DNA of 5,629 nt from Bacteroidales bacterium. Its GTDB lineage: Bacteria; Bacteroidota; Bacteroidia; Bacteroidales; UBA932. Location of the stretch: NCBI GenBank assembly GCA_024681565.1, contig JAILAO010000156.1:1-5629 (forward strand), written 5' to 3'. The stretch's first letter is position 1. Every line of letters begins with the position of its first letter. This document shows, one piece after another, positions 1-5,629 of this stretch. The notes beneath the pieces are model-generated. The model was not told the origin of the DNA and did no database searches. It saw only the letters and a program-made list of their open reading frames with translations. A program made the position numbers and the translations under genes.

Positions 1-449
1 GCCAGGGCCTGCATCTTGGTGTTGTGGCCGACCTGGATGATCTGCAGGTTATAGGAACAGAAGGTCACGGCGATGGCCCCGCCCACGGCGATCAGCGGAT
101 GGATCCCCAGCGCAAGCATCAGCAGCCAGGCACCCAGCAACGAGATGAAAAGATAGGTCGCCGGACGACGTCCGGTCAGCAGGAAATCGTAGATCTTCTG
201 CGTCCAGTCGCCCCGGGTGGAAGCGTGGATCGTGGCCGTCGGCATGCCGCCGAACATCGACTCCGTCCAGGCCGTCTGGTCGTCGGGATGGGCGGCGTTC
301 CACTCCATCATCTCGTGGGACATACCCTGCCAGCCGGAGATGTCGCTCTGGTTGACGATCTTGCCGCTCAGCACCTGCGGGACATAGGCGTAGGCAAGCA
401 CGAGCAGACCGACGACGATGCCGGCATACAGGAGGATTTTGTTTTTCAT
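1..449 (-). CDS. YfhO-family polytopic membrane protein, N-terminal part (runs off left edge)
   Basis: Partial gene; 149 codons are visible from the ATG at 449 to the window edge. The N-terminus MKNKILLYAGIVV is a membrane anchor (about residues 5-23). It is followed by an extracytoplasmic loop carrying DISGWQGMSHE (36-46) and ESMFGGMP (63-70), then two further hydrophobic segments (about 97-115 and 119-135) and VGHNTKMQAL at the edge. The pattern of a 'DIS..GM..E' loop, 'W..SMFGGMP' and 'GHN.K..A' matches, from memory, the large YfhO-like proteins of Bacteroidota. YfhO of Firmicutes is a GT-C type membrane protein needed to glycosylate lipoteichoic acid; Bacteroidota have no such polymer, so the acceptor here is unknown. 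The start codon overlaps the stop of the upstream glycosyltransferase (ATGA), which fixes the start and implies translational coupling. No Shine-Dalgarno sequence is seen. Family call is fairly sure; exact function is inference. Confidence 0.85.
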   Translation of the reverse strand, partial: MKNKILLYAGIVVGLLVLAYAYVPQVLSGKIVNQSDISGWQGMSHEMMEWNAAHPDDQTAWTESMFGGMPTATIHASTRGDWTQKIYDFLLTGRRPATYLFISLLGAWLLMLALGIHPLIAVGGAIAVTFCSYNLQIIQVGHNTKMQAL

Positions 450-1702
450 GGCAATATCTGTGTGAGTTGCGCCGTCAGGGCGCGGCGGGTGTATTTCTCG
501 ATCCCGGCCGTCTCCGGGTGCTCCGCATCCAGGAAGGCCAGCAGTTCTTCTTTCTTGTCCCAGTCATACATCGCTCCGGCGCCGGCGTCCCGCAGGACCG
601 TGGCCGCGGCGCTCTGCTCCTGGCCGATGCCCAGCACGGGACGGCGGGCGGCCAGGTATTCGAAAATCTTGCCCGGAAGGACCTTGGCGTATTCGGGTTC
701 CTGGCGCAGCGGCAGCAGGAGGATATCGGCCGCGCGCTGCTCGCGGACCGTCTCGTCGTGCGGCAGGTAACCGAGTTCGACCAGATTGTCTCCCAGGCCG
801 CGGGCGCGGATGGCGTCCGTGACGGGACGGTCCACCTTGCCGGCCAGCCGGATCTCGAGGCGGGAGCGGAAGTCCGGATCGGCCTCGCAGCGCGCCGCGA
901 GGGCTTCCCAGAGATTCAGTGGATTGCCGTCCGCGGCGAAAAGCCCGGTGTGCACGAGGCGGATCTTCCCGCTTTCCGGAGCAGCCGCGCCGGTTCCGGC
1001 GAAATCATCCTCGTCGAAACCATTGGTAATCAGTACGACGGGAGTCTGTGTCCGGGCCTGGAAGTCGGCCGCGACGGGCGGACTGACGCTGATGACGGTG
1101 TCCGCCTCATCGAGCACGGACTGCTCCAGGCGATGGTGGCGCCGGTCCGCTGCGGCGGACAGCCCGAGGTGCTTGTAGTAGAACATTTCCGTCCACGGAT
1201 CCCGGAAATCCGCGATCCAATGGACCCCGAGGGCCCGTTTGAGACCGCGGCCGATGAGATGCACCGACTGGGGCGGACCGGTGGTGACCACCGCGTCCAC
1301 CGGGTGCTCCGCAAGGTATTTCTTGAGGAAGCGCACCGACGGGCGCACCCAGCCGATCCGGGGATCGGGGATGAAACAATTGCCCCGGATCCAGAGCGAC
1401 AGGCGCTGCTTCCAGGTCTTTTTCCGGGCGTTGACCGGATTGATCTCCTCTCCCTGTTTGCCCCCTGTCAGCTTGCGGTAGACCGTGTAGGGTTCCAGGA
1501 TGGGCGTCTTGATGATTTCCGCGCAGGCGGGAATGTCCCCGAGCAGGCTCTCGTCGCGGGCGAGCTGTTCGGGATTCTCCGGGGTATAGACCACCGGCTG
1601 CCAGCCGAAGTCCGGCAGATACTTGCTGAACTTCACCCAGCGCTGGACGCCCGAACCGCCGGTCGGGGGCCAATAATACGTGATGATCAGCAATCTTTTC
1701 AT
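446..1702 (-). CDS. GT4-type (glycosyltransferase family 1 group) glycosyltransferase
   Basis: 418-residue GT-B glycosyltransferase, a usual length for the group, with no signal peptide; probably cytosolic at the inner membrane face. The N-terminal Rossmann half opens with LLIITYYWPPTGGSGVQRW (4-22), the glycine-rich acceptor-side loop common in Bacteroidota surface-polysaccharide transferases. It continues with TTGPPQS (140-146) and DFRDPW (165-170). The C-terminal half shows ITNGFDEDDF (225-234), HTG (251-253) and PGKIFEYLAARRPVL (343-357), the nucleotide-sugar binding segment with the conserved Glu at 348. Donor and acceptor sugars cannot be read from sequence. I chose the ATG at 1702 over a TTG three codons upstream because the TTG lies inside the -7 promoter box. 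The stop overlaps the YfhO-like start by ATGA, so the two proteins are probably made together and act on the same envelope glycan. It is transcribed divergently from the large hydrolase gene. Confidence 0.9.
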   Translation of the reverse strand: MKRLLIITYYWPPTGGSGVQRWVKFSKYLPDFGWQPVVYTPENPEQLARDESLLGDIPACAEIIKTPILEPYTVYRKLTGGKQGEEINPVNARKKTWKQRLSLWIRGNCFIPDPRIGWVRPSVRFLKKYLAEHPVDAVVTTGPPQSVHLIGRGLKRALGVHWIADFRDPWTEMFYYKHLGLSAAADRRHHRLEQSVLDEADTVISVSPPVAADFQARTQTPVVLITNGFDEDDFAGTGAAAPESGKIRLVHTGLFAADGNPLNLWEALAARCEADPDFRSRLEIRLAGKVDRPVTDAIRARGLGDNLVELGYLPHDETVREQRAADILLLPLRQEPEYAKVLPGKIFEYLAARRPVLGIGQEQSAAATVLRDAGAGAMYDWDKKEELLAFLDAEHPETAGIEKYTRRALTAQLTQILP

Positions 1703-1708
1703 ATCTTG

Positions 1709-1716
1709 CAAATATA
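1709..1716 (-). promoter_or_regulatory. Bacteroidota -7 promoter box of the glycosyltransferase unit
   Basis: Read on the minus strand this is TATATTTG, an exact match to the Bacteroidota primary sigma factor -7 consensus TAnnTTTG. Only six bases separate it from the ATG at 1702, so the expected transcription start falls on or next to the start codon and the message would be leaderless or nearly so. A TTTG-type -33 element is not evident at the expected distance. Confidence 0.7.
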
Positions 1717-1731
1717 ACCATTTTCTTTATT

Positions 1732-1754
1732 CCTCCGGAATACGGCCTCCGGAA
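1732..1754. repeat. Two CCTCCGGAA direct repeats, 14-bp period
   Basis: CCTCCGGAA occurs at 1732-1740 and again at 1746-1754, each containing the palindrome TCCGGA. The pair lies just upstream of the glycosyltransferase -7 box, where a -33 element or an operator would sit. A protein-binding role is conjecture; the repeat itself is exact. Confidence 0.4.
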
Positions 1755-1764
1755 ATGGGATTCC

Positions 1765-1780
1765 CGGCCCGGCGGCCCGG
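1765..1780. repeat. Tandem 8-bp duplication CGGCCCGG
   Basis: CGGCCCGG is present twice in direct succession (1765-1772 and 1773-1780) in the GC-rich middle of the divergent intergenic region. It lies between, and outside, both predicted transcripts. This may simply be a slippage duplication in a GC-rich genome. Confidence 0.4.
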
Positions 1781-1783
1781 GGT

Positions 1784-1836
1784 TTTGACCGAACCACCGT
1801 CCGTATTTGACCGGAAGGTGATGGTCGCTTTGCCGG
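1784..1836 (+). promoter_or_regulatory. Candidate activator site: TTTGACCG repeats at about 22-bp spacing
   Basis: TTTGACCG occurs exactly at 1784-1791 and 1806-1813. A degenerate third copy, TTTGCCGG (a TTTGACCGG lacking the A), lies at 1829-1836. Starts are 22 and 23 bp apart, close to two turns of the helix, and the last copy ends 8 bp before the -7 box of the hydrolase gene. Direct repeats at helical spacing just upstream of a promoter are typical of sites for dimeric activators, such as AraC-type or hybrid two-component regulators that control Bacteroidota carbohydrate genes. No regulator gene is visible here, so the binding protein is unknown. Confidence 0.4.
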
Positions 1837-1844
1837 AGATTTTT

Positions 1845-1852
1845 TATTTTTG
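1845..1852 (+). promoter_or_regulatory. -7 promoter box of the GH106-like/GH28 gene
   Basis: TATTTTTG fits the Bacteroidota -7 consensus TAnnTTTG. Transcription would begin near 1858-1860, giving a leader of about 20 bases that is A/T-rich and has no Shine-Dalgarno sequence. TTTG at 1829-1832 is only 12 bp upstream, too close for a standard -33 element, so the promoter may depend on an activator. The box lies within an inverted repeat: ATTTTTTA (1839-1846) and TAAAAAAT (1853-1860). Confidence 0.6.
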
Positions 1853-1878
1853 TAAAAAATAACCAATTTACCTCCTCT

Positions 1879-4800
1879 ATGCGAAAAGCTGTTTTTTCCG
1901 TTAGTCTGCTGCTGGCGCTGGGTCTCAGCGCCGCCGCCCAGCCGTTGATCAAGAGCTGGGAAGGCATCCAGCACGGCGATGTGCCCTCCCTCCAGCAAGG
2001 CTACACCCTGCCTCCGGCAGAATATGCCAGCCACATCCTCTGGGGCTGGGAAGGGGCGATGGACGCCAAGATCATGAAACAGGACCTGGACTTGATGCAG
2101 AGCGTCAACACCCGCGTGATCAACATCGAGCCCGGTTATAATTTCCCCTATGAGTATCTCTCGGACGGCTGGTGGAAAATGATCAAGATGGCCGTCGGCG
2201 AGGCGAAAAAGCGGGACATGAAGGTCTGGCTGATCGACGACGCCAAGTATCCGAGCGGCTTCGCCGGAGGCAAATTCTCCCGCGAGCGGCCGGACCTCAA
2301 GATGTGGGCCCTGATCCAGCTGGACGAGAACTGGGACGTCCCTGCCGGCGGTGAGTTCGCCGACCGCGAAGTCCCGGCCGGCGCCGTATCAGCCGTGGCC
2401 GTGAGTCCCGGACAGCCCAACCGCCGGCTCGTGATCAAGGACGGCAAGCTGAGCTTCAATGCCGGCGTGCTCCCCTGGACCATCCACTTCGCCGGCTATG
2501 CACACAAGAGCGGGGACACCCGCGCCGTCAACCACCCCACCCGGGGCAAGGATACGACCAACTTCCTGCATGACCACCTCAACCCGGCCGCCGTGGACCA
2601 GTTCATCGAATGGACCCACGCCGCCGCGGCAAAGGCGCTCGGCAAGGAGATGGGCCAGACGGTGATGGGCTTCCGCGGGGACGAACCGGAATACATGTAC
2701 ACCCCCTGGACGCCGAAGATCAACGAGATTTTCATCGAGAAGAAGGGCTACGACCCCACACCCTACTACGCCTCTTTCTTCGCCCCCACCCGCACCGAGA
2801 TGGAGAAGCGCGTCAAGGCCGACTATTTCGACGTGTGGTCCGAACTTTTCGCAGACAATTTCTTCAAACGCCAGGCCGACTGGCTGGGCGAGCGCGGCAT
2901 GGCGCACATCACCCACCTCAACAACGAGCACCAGATGCCCGTGAACATCGAGGCGAACGGGGATTTCTTCCGGGTGCTCAACCGCGTGCAGATCCCCGGC
3001 GTGGACGTGATCAGCAACCATGTGGCTCCCGGCGTGGACAACGATTTTCCGAAACTGGCTTCTTCGGTCAGCCACGTCTACGGCAAGCCCCGCGCCTTCA
3101 GCGAGACGATGGGGGCCGTGCGGGGCGACCTCAAGACCAGCAAGCAGGTGGTCAATTACCAGTTCGTGCGCGGCATCAACTACTTCGAATACAATTTCTG
3201 GAGCAGCAAGTCCCAGACGGCCGAATCGCTGGCCAAACGCCCGCACATGGCTTCTTTCACCGACTACATCAACCGCACCTCCTATCTCTTCTCGATGGGC
3301 GTTCCGGGAGCGCGCGTGGCGATGTATTACCCCATCCAGTCCATGTGGCTGGGCAACAACCAGGTCTATTGGGACCTCTCCGAACTCTCCCAGTTGCTGA
3401 TGATCCACCAGACGGATTTCGACTATGTGGACGACGACGCCTTCTGGGAGGCCCTCACCGTCGGTCCCGGCTATCTTGAGAACAAGAGCGGGCAGAAATA
3501 CTACACCCTGATCGTCCCGCCGGCAGACGTGATCTCCGAGCGGGCCTGGGCCGTCATCGAAGAATTCGTCTCCCTGGGCGGCAAACTGCTCTTCTGGGGT
3601 TCCCGCCCGTCCTATCTGGTCGGCCGGACCTTCACGCAGCTGAAGCCCTTCCCCGACTGTCCGCAGGCCATCTACGAGCCGCTCATGCGCTGGACGGCAC
3701 AGGTCGAGACCGCCCTGCCCGAACCGGAACTGCGCATCCGCGCGGAACGTCCGGAGGGAAGCTACCTGACCGGCCCCACCTCGGCCTGGCGCGTGCAGCC
3801 GAAGCCGGAAACCCAGCGCCCCGCCCAGCAGGCACAGCGTCCCCAGCAGAGACGCCCGGTGGACTCCCAGGCCTGGGTCACCATCGAATCCTTCAAGCGC
3901 CAGATGGGCCTGACCGAAGTCATCATCCCCACCGACAGCATCCGCTACACACACCGCACGCTGGATGACGGCGAGCTCTATTTCCTCTTCAACGAAGGCC
4001 CCCGCAAGCAGACCTTCACGGTCGAATTCGACGCCGCGGGCCAGGTCCGCCAGTGGGACGGCTTCACCGGCGAGGTCCGGGAGATCCCGGCCCGGGTCGA
4101 GAACGGCAAGACTGTCCTCGAGGTGACGCTCGACGGCTATGACAGCGCCGTCTATACCATCTCCAAGGGTCATGGCACGTACAACGTGCGCGACTTCGGA
4201 GCCACCGGCAACGGAACCTCCGTGGACACCCGGGGCCTGCAGGCCGCTGCGGACGCCGCTTATGCGGCCGGCGGCGGCACCGTCGTGGTCCCGGCGGGCG
4301 AATACCTCACCGGCGCCCTCTTCTTCAAGGACGGCGTTGACCTGGAGCTCCAGACGGGCGCGACGCTCCGTTCCACCCTCGACTCCGACGACTTTCCGCA
4401 GATCTCCACCCGTTTCGAGGGCATCGAGCACATGTTCCGCTGCGCCCTGCTCAACTTCGACCATTCCCGCGGCGTGCACGTCTACGGCGGGGGCAAGATC
4501 GACGGACGCGGCCAGGCGGGGCGCGAAGTCAAGAACAAGGACGGCCACTGGGGGCGCCCGCGCATGCTCTGCTTCACCGACTGCCCCGGCGGGCACATCG
4601 AGAACCTGACCCTGCTCAACCACGCCTCCTGGTGCCTGCACGTGCTGTACACCGATGGTTTTGAGATCAATGACCTCCACATCAGCGTGTCCTCCTACGT
4701 CCCGAGCTCCGACGGTGTGGACCTCGACTCCTCCTCCAACATCTGGATGCACGACGTCTATACCAACGTCACGGACGATTGCCTGTCCATCAAGAGCGGC

Positions 4801-5379
4801 AAGAACGAAGACGGCCGGCGCGTCGCCCGCCCGAGCATGAACATCCTCGTGGAACGCTGCAACTTCGACGGCGGCCACGGCGTGGCGATGGGCAGCGAGA
4901 TCTCCGGCTGCATCCGGAATGTCGTCATCGACAACTGCGTGTGCGGTGCCGAAAACCGCGCGCCGGTACGTTTCAAGAGCCAGCCTTCACGCGGCGGTAT
5001 CGTCGAGGACATCACCTTCAGCAACATGCAGCTGAACGGCTGCGGCACCTTCATCGACGCCAACATGATCTGGCGCATGGTGGAGAACTACGAGCCCTTC
5101 AATCCCCGCACGCGGCTCCGTGACCTCAAGGTCATCAACGTCAGCGGCAAGGTCAAGTCCGTGGGCAACATCTACGGCGACCCGGCCGCTCCGATCCCGG
5201 AGGGCACCTTCCGTTTCGAGGGCTGCAAACTGGAAGCCGAGACCGGGCTGAAGCTCGCCAACGTGGACCAGAAGGACTTCAGCGGCATCGAGATCACCGT
5301 CCCGGCGGGCGAGGAGCCCATCAAGTGGATCGAGGTGCAGGTTGGAGGACGCGGAAGCGGCACGCCGATACAGAGATAG
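1879..5379 (+). CDS. Secreted two-domain glycoside hydrolase: GH106-like alpha-L-rhamnosidase region fused to GH28 domain
   Basis: 1166 residues. A signal peptide (1 to about 20, ending LGLSAAA before QP) and no lipobox cysteine point to Sec export as a soluble protein. Residues ~45-600 resemble the GH106-like group: ILWGWEGAMDAKIMKQDLDLM (53-73, part of the barrel start), WLIDDAKYPSG (117-127), GFRGDEPEY (264-272) with acidic pair D268/E269, and PGVDVIS (373-379). FSET (407-410) gives a second candidate carboxylate, E409. A flavodoxin-like part (~470-590) and a beta-sandwich (~660-762, HRTLDDGELYFLFN) follow, separated by a Pro/Gln-rich linker at 639-660. Residues ~766-1160 are a GH28 right-handed beta-helix from YNVRDFGATGNG. 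It has D945 (SSDGVD), D966/D967 (VTDDC), H1000 (GGHG) and R1031/K1033 (RFK), so the catalytic set looks complete. Pectin, probably rhamnogalacturonan, is the inferred substrate. GH28 is confident; the GH106 assignment is from pattern memory and could be a neighbouring family. Confidence 0.9.
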   Translation: MRKAVFSVSLLLALGLSAAAQPLIKSWEGIQHGDVPSLQQGYTLPPAEYASHILWGWEGAMDAKIMKQDLDLMQSVNTRVINIEPGYNFPYEYLSDGWWKMIKMAVGEAKKRDMKVWLIDDAKYPSGFAGGKFSRERPDLKMWALIQLDENWDVPAGGEFADREVPAGAVSAVAVSPGQPNRRLVIKDGKLSFNAGVLPWTIHFAGYAHKSGDTRAVNHPTRGKDTTNFLHDHLNPAAVDQFIEWTHAAAAKALGKEMGQTVMGFRGDEPEYMYTPWTPKINEIFIEKKGYDPTPYYASFFAPTRTEMEKRVKADYFDVWSELFADNFFKRQADWLGERGMAHITHLNNEHQMPVNIEANGDFFRVLNRVQIPGVDVISNHVAPGVDNDFPKLASSVSHVYGKPRAFSETMGAVRGDLKTSKQVVNYQFVRGINYFEYNFWSSKSQTAESLAKRPHMASFTDYINRTSYLFSMGVPGARVAMYYPIQSMWLGNNQVYWDLSELSQLLMIHQTDFDYVDDDAFWEALTVGPGYLENKSGQKYYTLIVPPADVISERAWAVIEEFVSLGGKLLFWGSRPSYLVGRTFTQLKPFPDCPQAIYEPLMRWTAQVETALPEPELRIRAERPEGSYLTGPTSAWRVQPKPETQRPAQQAQRPQQRRPVDSQAWVTIESFKRQMGLTEVIIPTDSIRYTHRTLDDGELYFLFNEGPRKQTFTVEFDAAGQVRQWDGFTGEVREIPARVENGKTVLEVTLDGYDSAVYTISKGHGTYNVRDFGATGNGTSVDTRGLQAAADAAYAAGGGTVVVPAGEYLTGALFFKDGVDLELQTGATLRSTLDSDDFPQISTRFEGIEHMFRCALLNFDHSRGVHVYGGGKIDGRGQAGREVKNKDGHWGRPRMLCFTDCPGGHIENLTLLNHASWCLHVLYTDGFEINDLHISVSSYVPSSDGVDLDSSSNIWMHDVYTNVTDDCLSIKSGKNEDGRRVARPSMNILVERCNFDGGHGVAMGSEISGCIRNVVIDNCVCGAENRAPVRFKSQPSRGGIVEDITFSNMQLNGCGTFIDANMIWRMVENYEPFNPRTRLRDLKVINVSGKVKSVGNIYGDPAAPIPEGTFRFEGCKLEAETGLKLANVDQKDFSGIEITVPAGEEPIKWIEVQVGGRGSGTPIQR

Positions 5380-5390
5380 GAAAAAAATCG

Positions 5391-5398
5391 TATCTTTG
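5391..5398 (+). promoter_or_regulatory. -7 promoter box of mutS
   Basis: TATCTTTG is an exact match to the Bacteroidota -7 consensus TAnnTTTG, lying 11 bases after the hydrolase stop codon and 23 bases before the mutS ATG. The expected start near 5404-5406 gives a short leader of about 17 bases without a Shine-Dalgarno sequence. A -33 element is not clear. The box suggests mutS is transcribed independently of the hydrolase, although no convincing terminator lies between them, so read-through is possible. Confidence 0.65.
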
Positions 5399-5421
5399 TT
5401 TTTCACGAACCCAATCCTGAA

Positions 5422-5629
5422 ATGGCGAAGAAAGGCGAAGATACTCCGATGCTGAAGCAATATTTCAGCATCAAGGCGCAACACCCCGAGGCGGTACTCC
5501 TGTACCGCGTCGGGGATTTCTATGAGACCTACTCGGACGACGCCGTCCTGGTCAGCAAGGTGCTCGGGCTCGTGCTCACCCGCCGTTCCAACGGCGAGAA
5601 AGGAGACACCCCGATGGCCGGCTTCCCGC
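5422..5629 (+). CDS. mutS: DNA mismatch repair protein MutS, N-terminal fragment (runs off right edge)
   Basis: The first 69 residues are visible and lie wholly in MutS domain I, the mismatch-recognition domain. TPMLKQYFSIKAQHPEAVLL (8-27) is the typical opening. RVGDFYETYSDDA (29-41) contains the Phe-x-Glu motif (F33, E35) that stacks on and hydrogen-bonds the mispaired base, and LGLVLTRRSNG (48-58) and PMAGFP (64-69) follow in the family order. MutS binds mismatches and hands over to MutL in post-replicative repair. The Phe-x-Glu motif and TPM opening favour MutS1 over MutS2 or other paralogues, which lack it. The ATG at 5422 is chosen because it leaves the expected short lysine-rich tail before TPML and sits a leader's distance from the -7 box. 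An internal ATG at 5449 would delete part of the conserved opening. The gene is cut by the window edge, not broken. Confidence 0.95.
   Translation, partial: MAKKGEDTPMLKQYFSIKAQHPEAVLLYRVGDFYETYSDDAVLVSKVLGLVLTRRSNGEKGDTPMAGFP

Noticed and set aside
1703..1711. TTG start three codons upstream of the glycosyltransferase ATG
   Set aside because: The TTG is part of the TATATTTG promoter box, so it should not be in the transcript. The ATG at 1702 begins the conserved MKRLLIITYYWPP opening.
467..1717. A 416-codon plus-strand open frame opposite the glycosyltransferase
   Set aside because: Same shadow effect of biased codon use. The translation is Arg/Gly/Asp-rich with no domain, while the minus-strand frame has a complete set of GT-B motifs.
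1763..1781. Possible GC hairpin formed by CCCGG and CCGGG in the intergenic region
   Set aside because: Five base pairs with a 9-base loop in DNA that lies outside both predicted transcripts; better explained by the tandem CGGCCCGG duplication.
1870..1877. ACCTCCTC just before the hydrolase start codon
   Set aside because: This matches the 16S rRNA 3' end itself rather than its complement, so it is not a ribosome-binding site for the plus-strand gene. On the other strand, where it would read as a Shine-Dalgarno sequence, no credible gene follows.
1699..2034. A minus-strand open frame of 111 codons across the divergent intergenic region into the hydrolase start
   Set aside because: It crosses two promoters and a signal-peptide coding region, has no family resemblance and no -7 box of its own.
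2389..4878. An 829-codon open frame antisense to the hydrolase gene
   Set aside because: It is in register with the G/C-rich third positions of the plus-strand gene, which removes stops on the opposite strand. Its translation is a low-complexity Val/Gly/Ala/His/Asp mix without recognisable domains, and no promoter or start context supports it. The plus-strand frame has clear enzyme motifs throughout.
5367..5394. GATAC ... GTATC inverted repeat across the end of the hydrolase gene, considered as a terminator
   Set aside because: The stem is only 5 bp with an 18-base loop, has no G/C-rich stem or following T-run at the right place, and overlaps the mutS -7 box.

Overview
The window looks like a chromosomal segment from a GC-rich member of the Bacteroidota, probably an uncultured Bacteroidales-type gut or rumen organism. 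Four things point there: start codons without Shine-Dalgarno sequences, three copies of the Bacteroidota -7 promoter motif TAnnTTTG each just upstream of a gene start, a YfhO-like membrane protein of the Bacteroidota type, and a secreted polysaccharide-degrading enzyme. Genus cannot be decided from the sequence alone. Coding sequence is strongly biased to G/C at third codon positions, which creates long spurious reading frames on the opposite strands.

Layout, left to right. Positions 1-449 (minus) hold the N-terminal 149 residues of a YfhO-family polytopic membrane protein that runs off the left edge. It overlaps by an ATGA the end of a GT4-type glycosyltransferase (446-1702, minus), so the two form one translationally coupled unit. 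A 176-bp divergent intergenic region (1703-1878) holds a promoter for each direction and several short repeats, including a TTTGACCG element repeated at about 22-bp spacing. Positions 1879-5379 (plus) encode one large secreted protein of 1166 residues. Its N-terminal two thirds resemble the GH106 alpha-L-rhamnosidase-like group and its C-terminal third is a GH28 (polygalacturonase / rhamnogalacturonan hydrolase) beta-helix. After a 42-bp gap with its own -7 box, the first 69 residues of the mismatch-repair protein MutS begin (5422-5629, plus) and run off the right edge.

Functionally there are three unrelated units: an envelope glycosylation pair (glycosyltransferase plus YfhO-like protein), a pectin-directed exported enzyme, and a housekeeping DNA repair gene. 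The most interesting object is the two-enzyme fusion. The rhamnogalacturonan-I backbone alternates rhamnose and galacturonic acid, so one polypeptide carrying a rhamnosidase-like and a galacturonidase-like domain could in principle take both sugars in turn. No SusC/SusD pair or sensor is visible here, so the enzyme appears to lie outside a classical polysaccharide utilisation locus, at least within this window.
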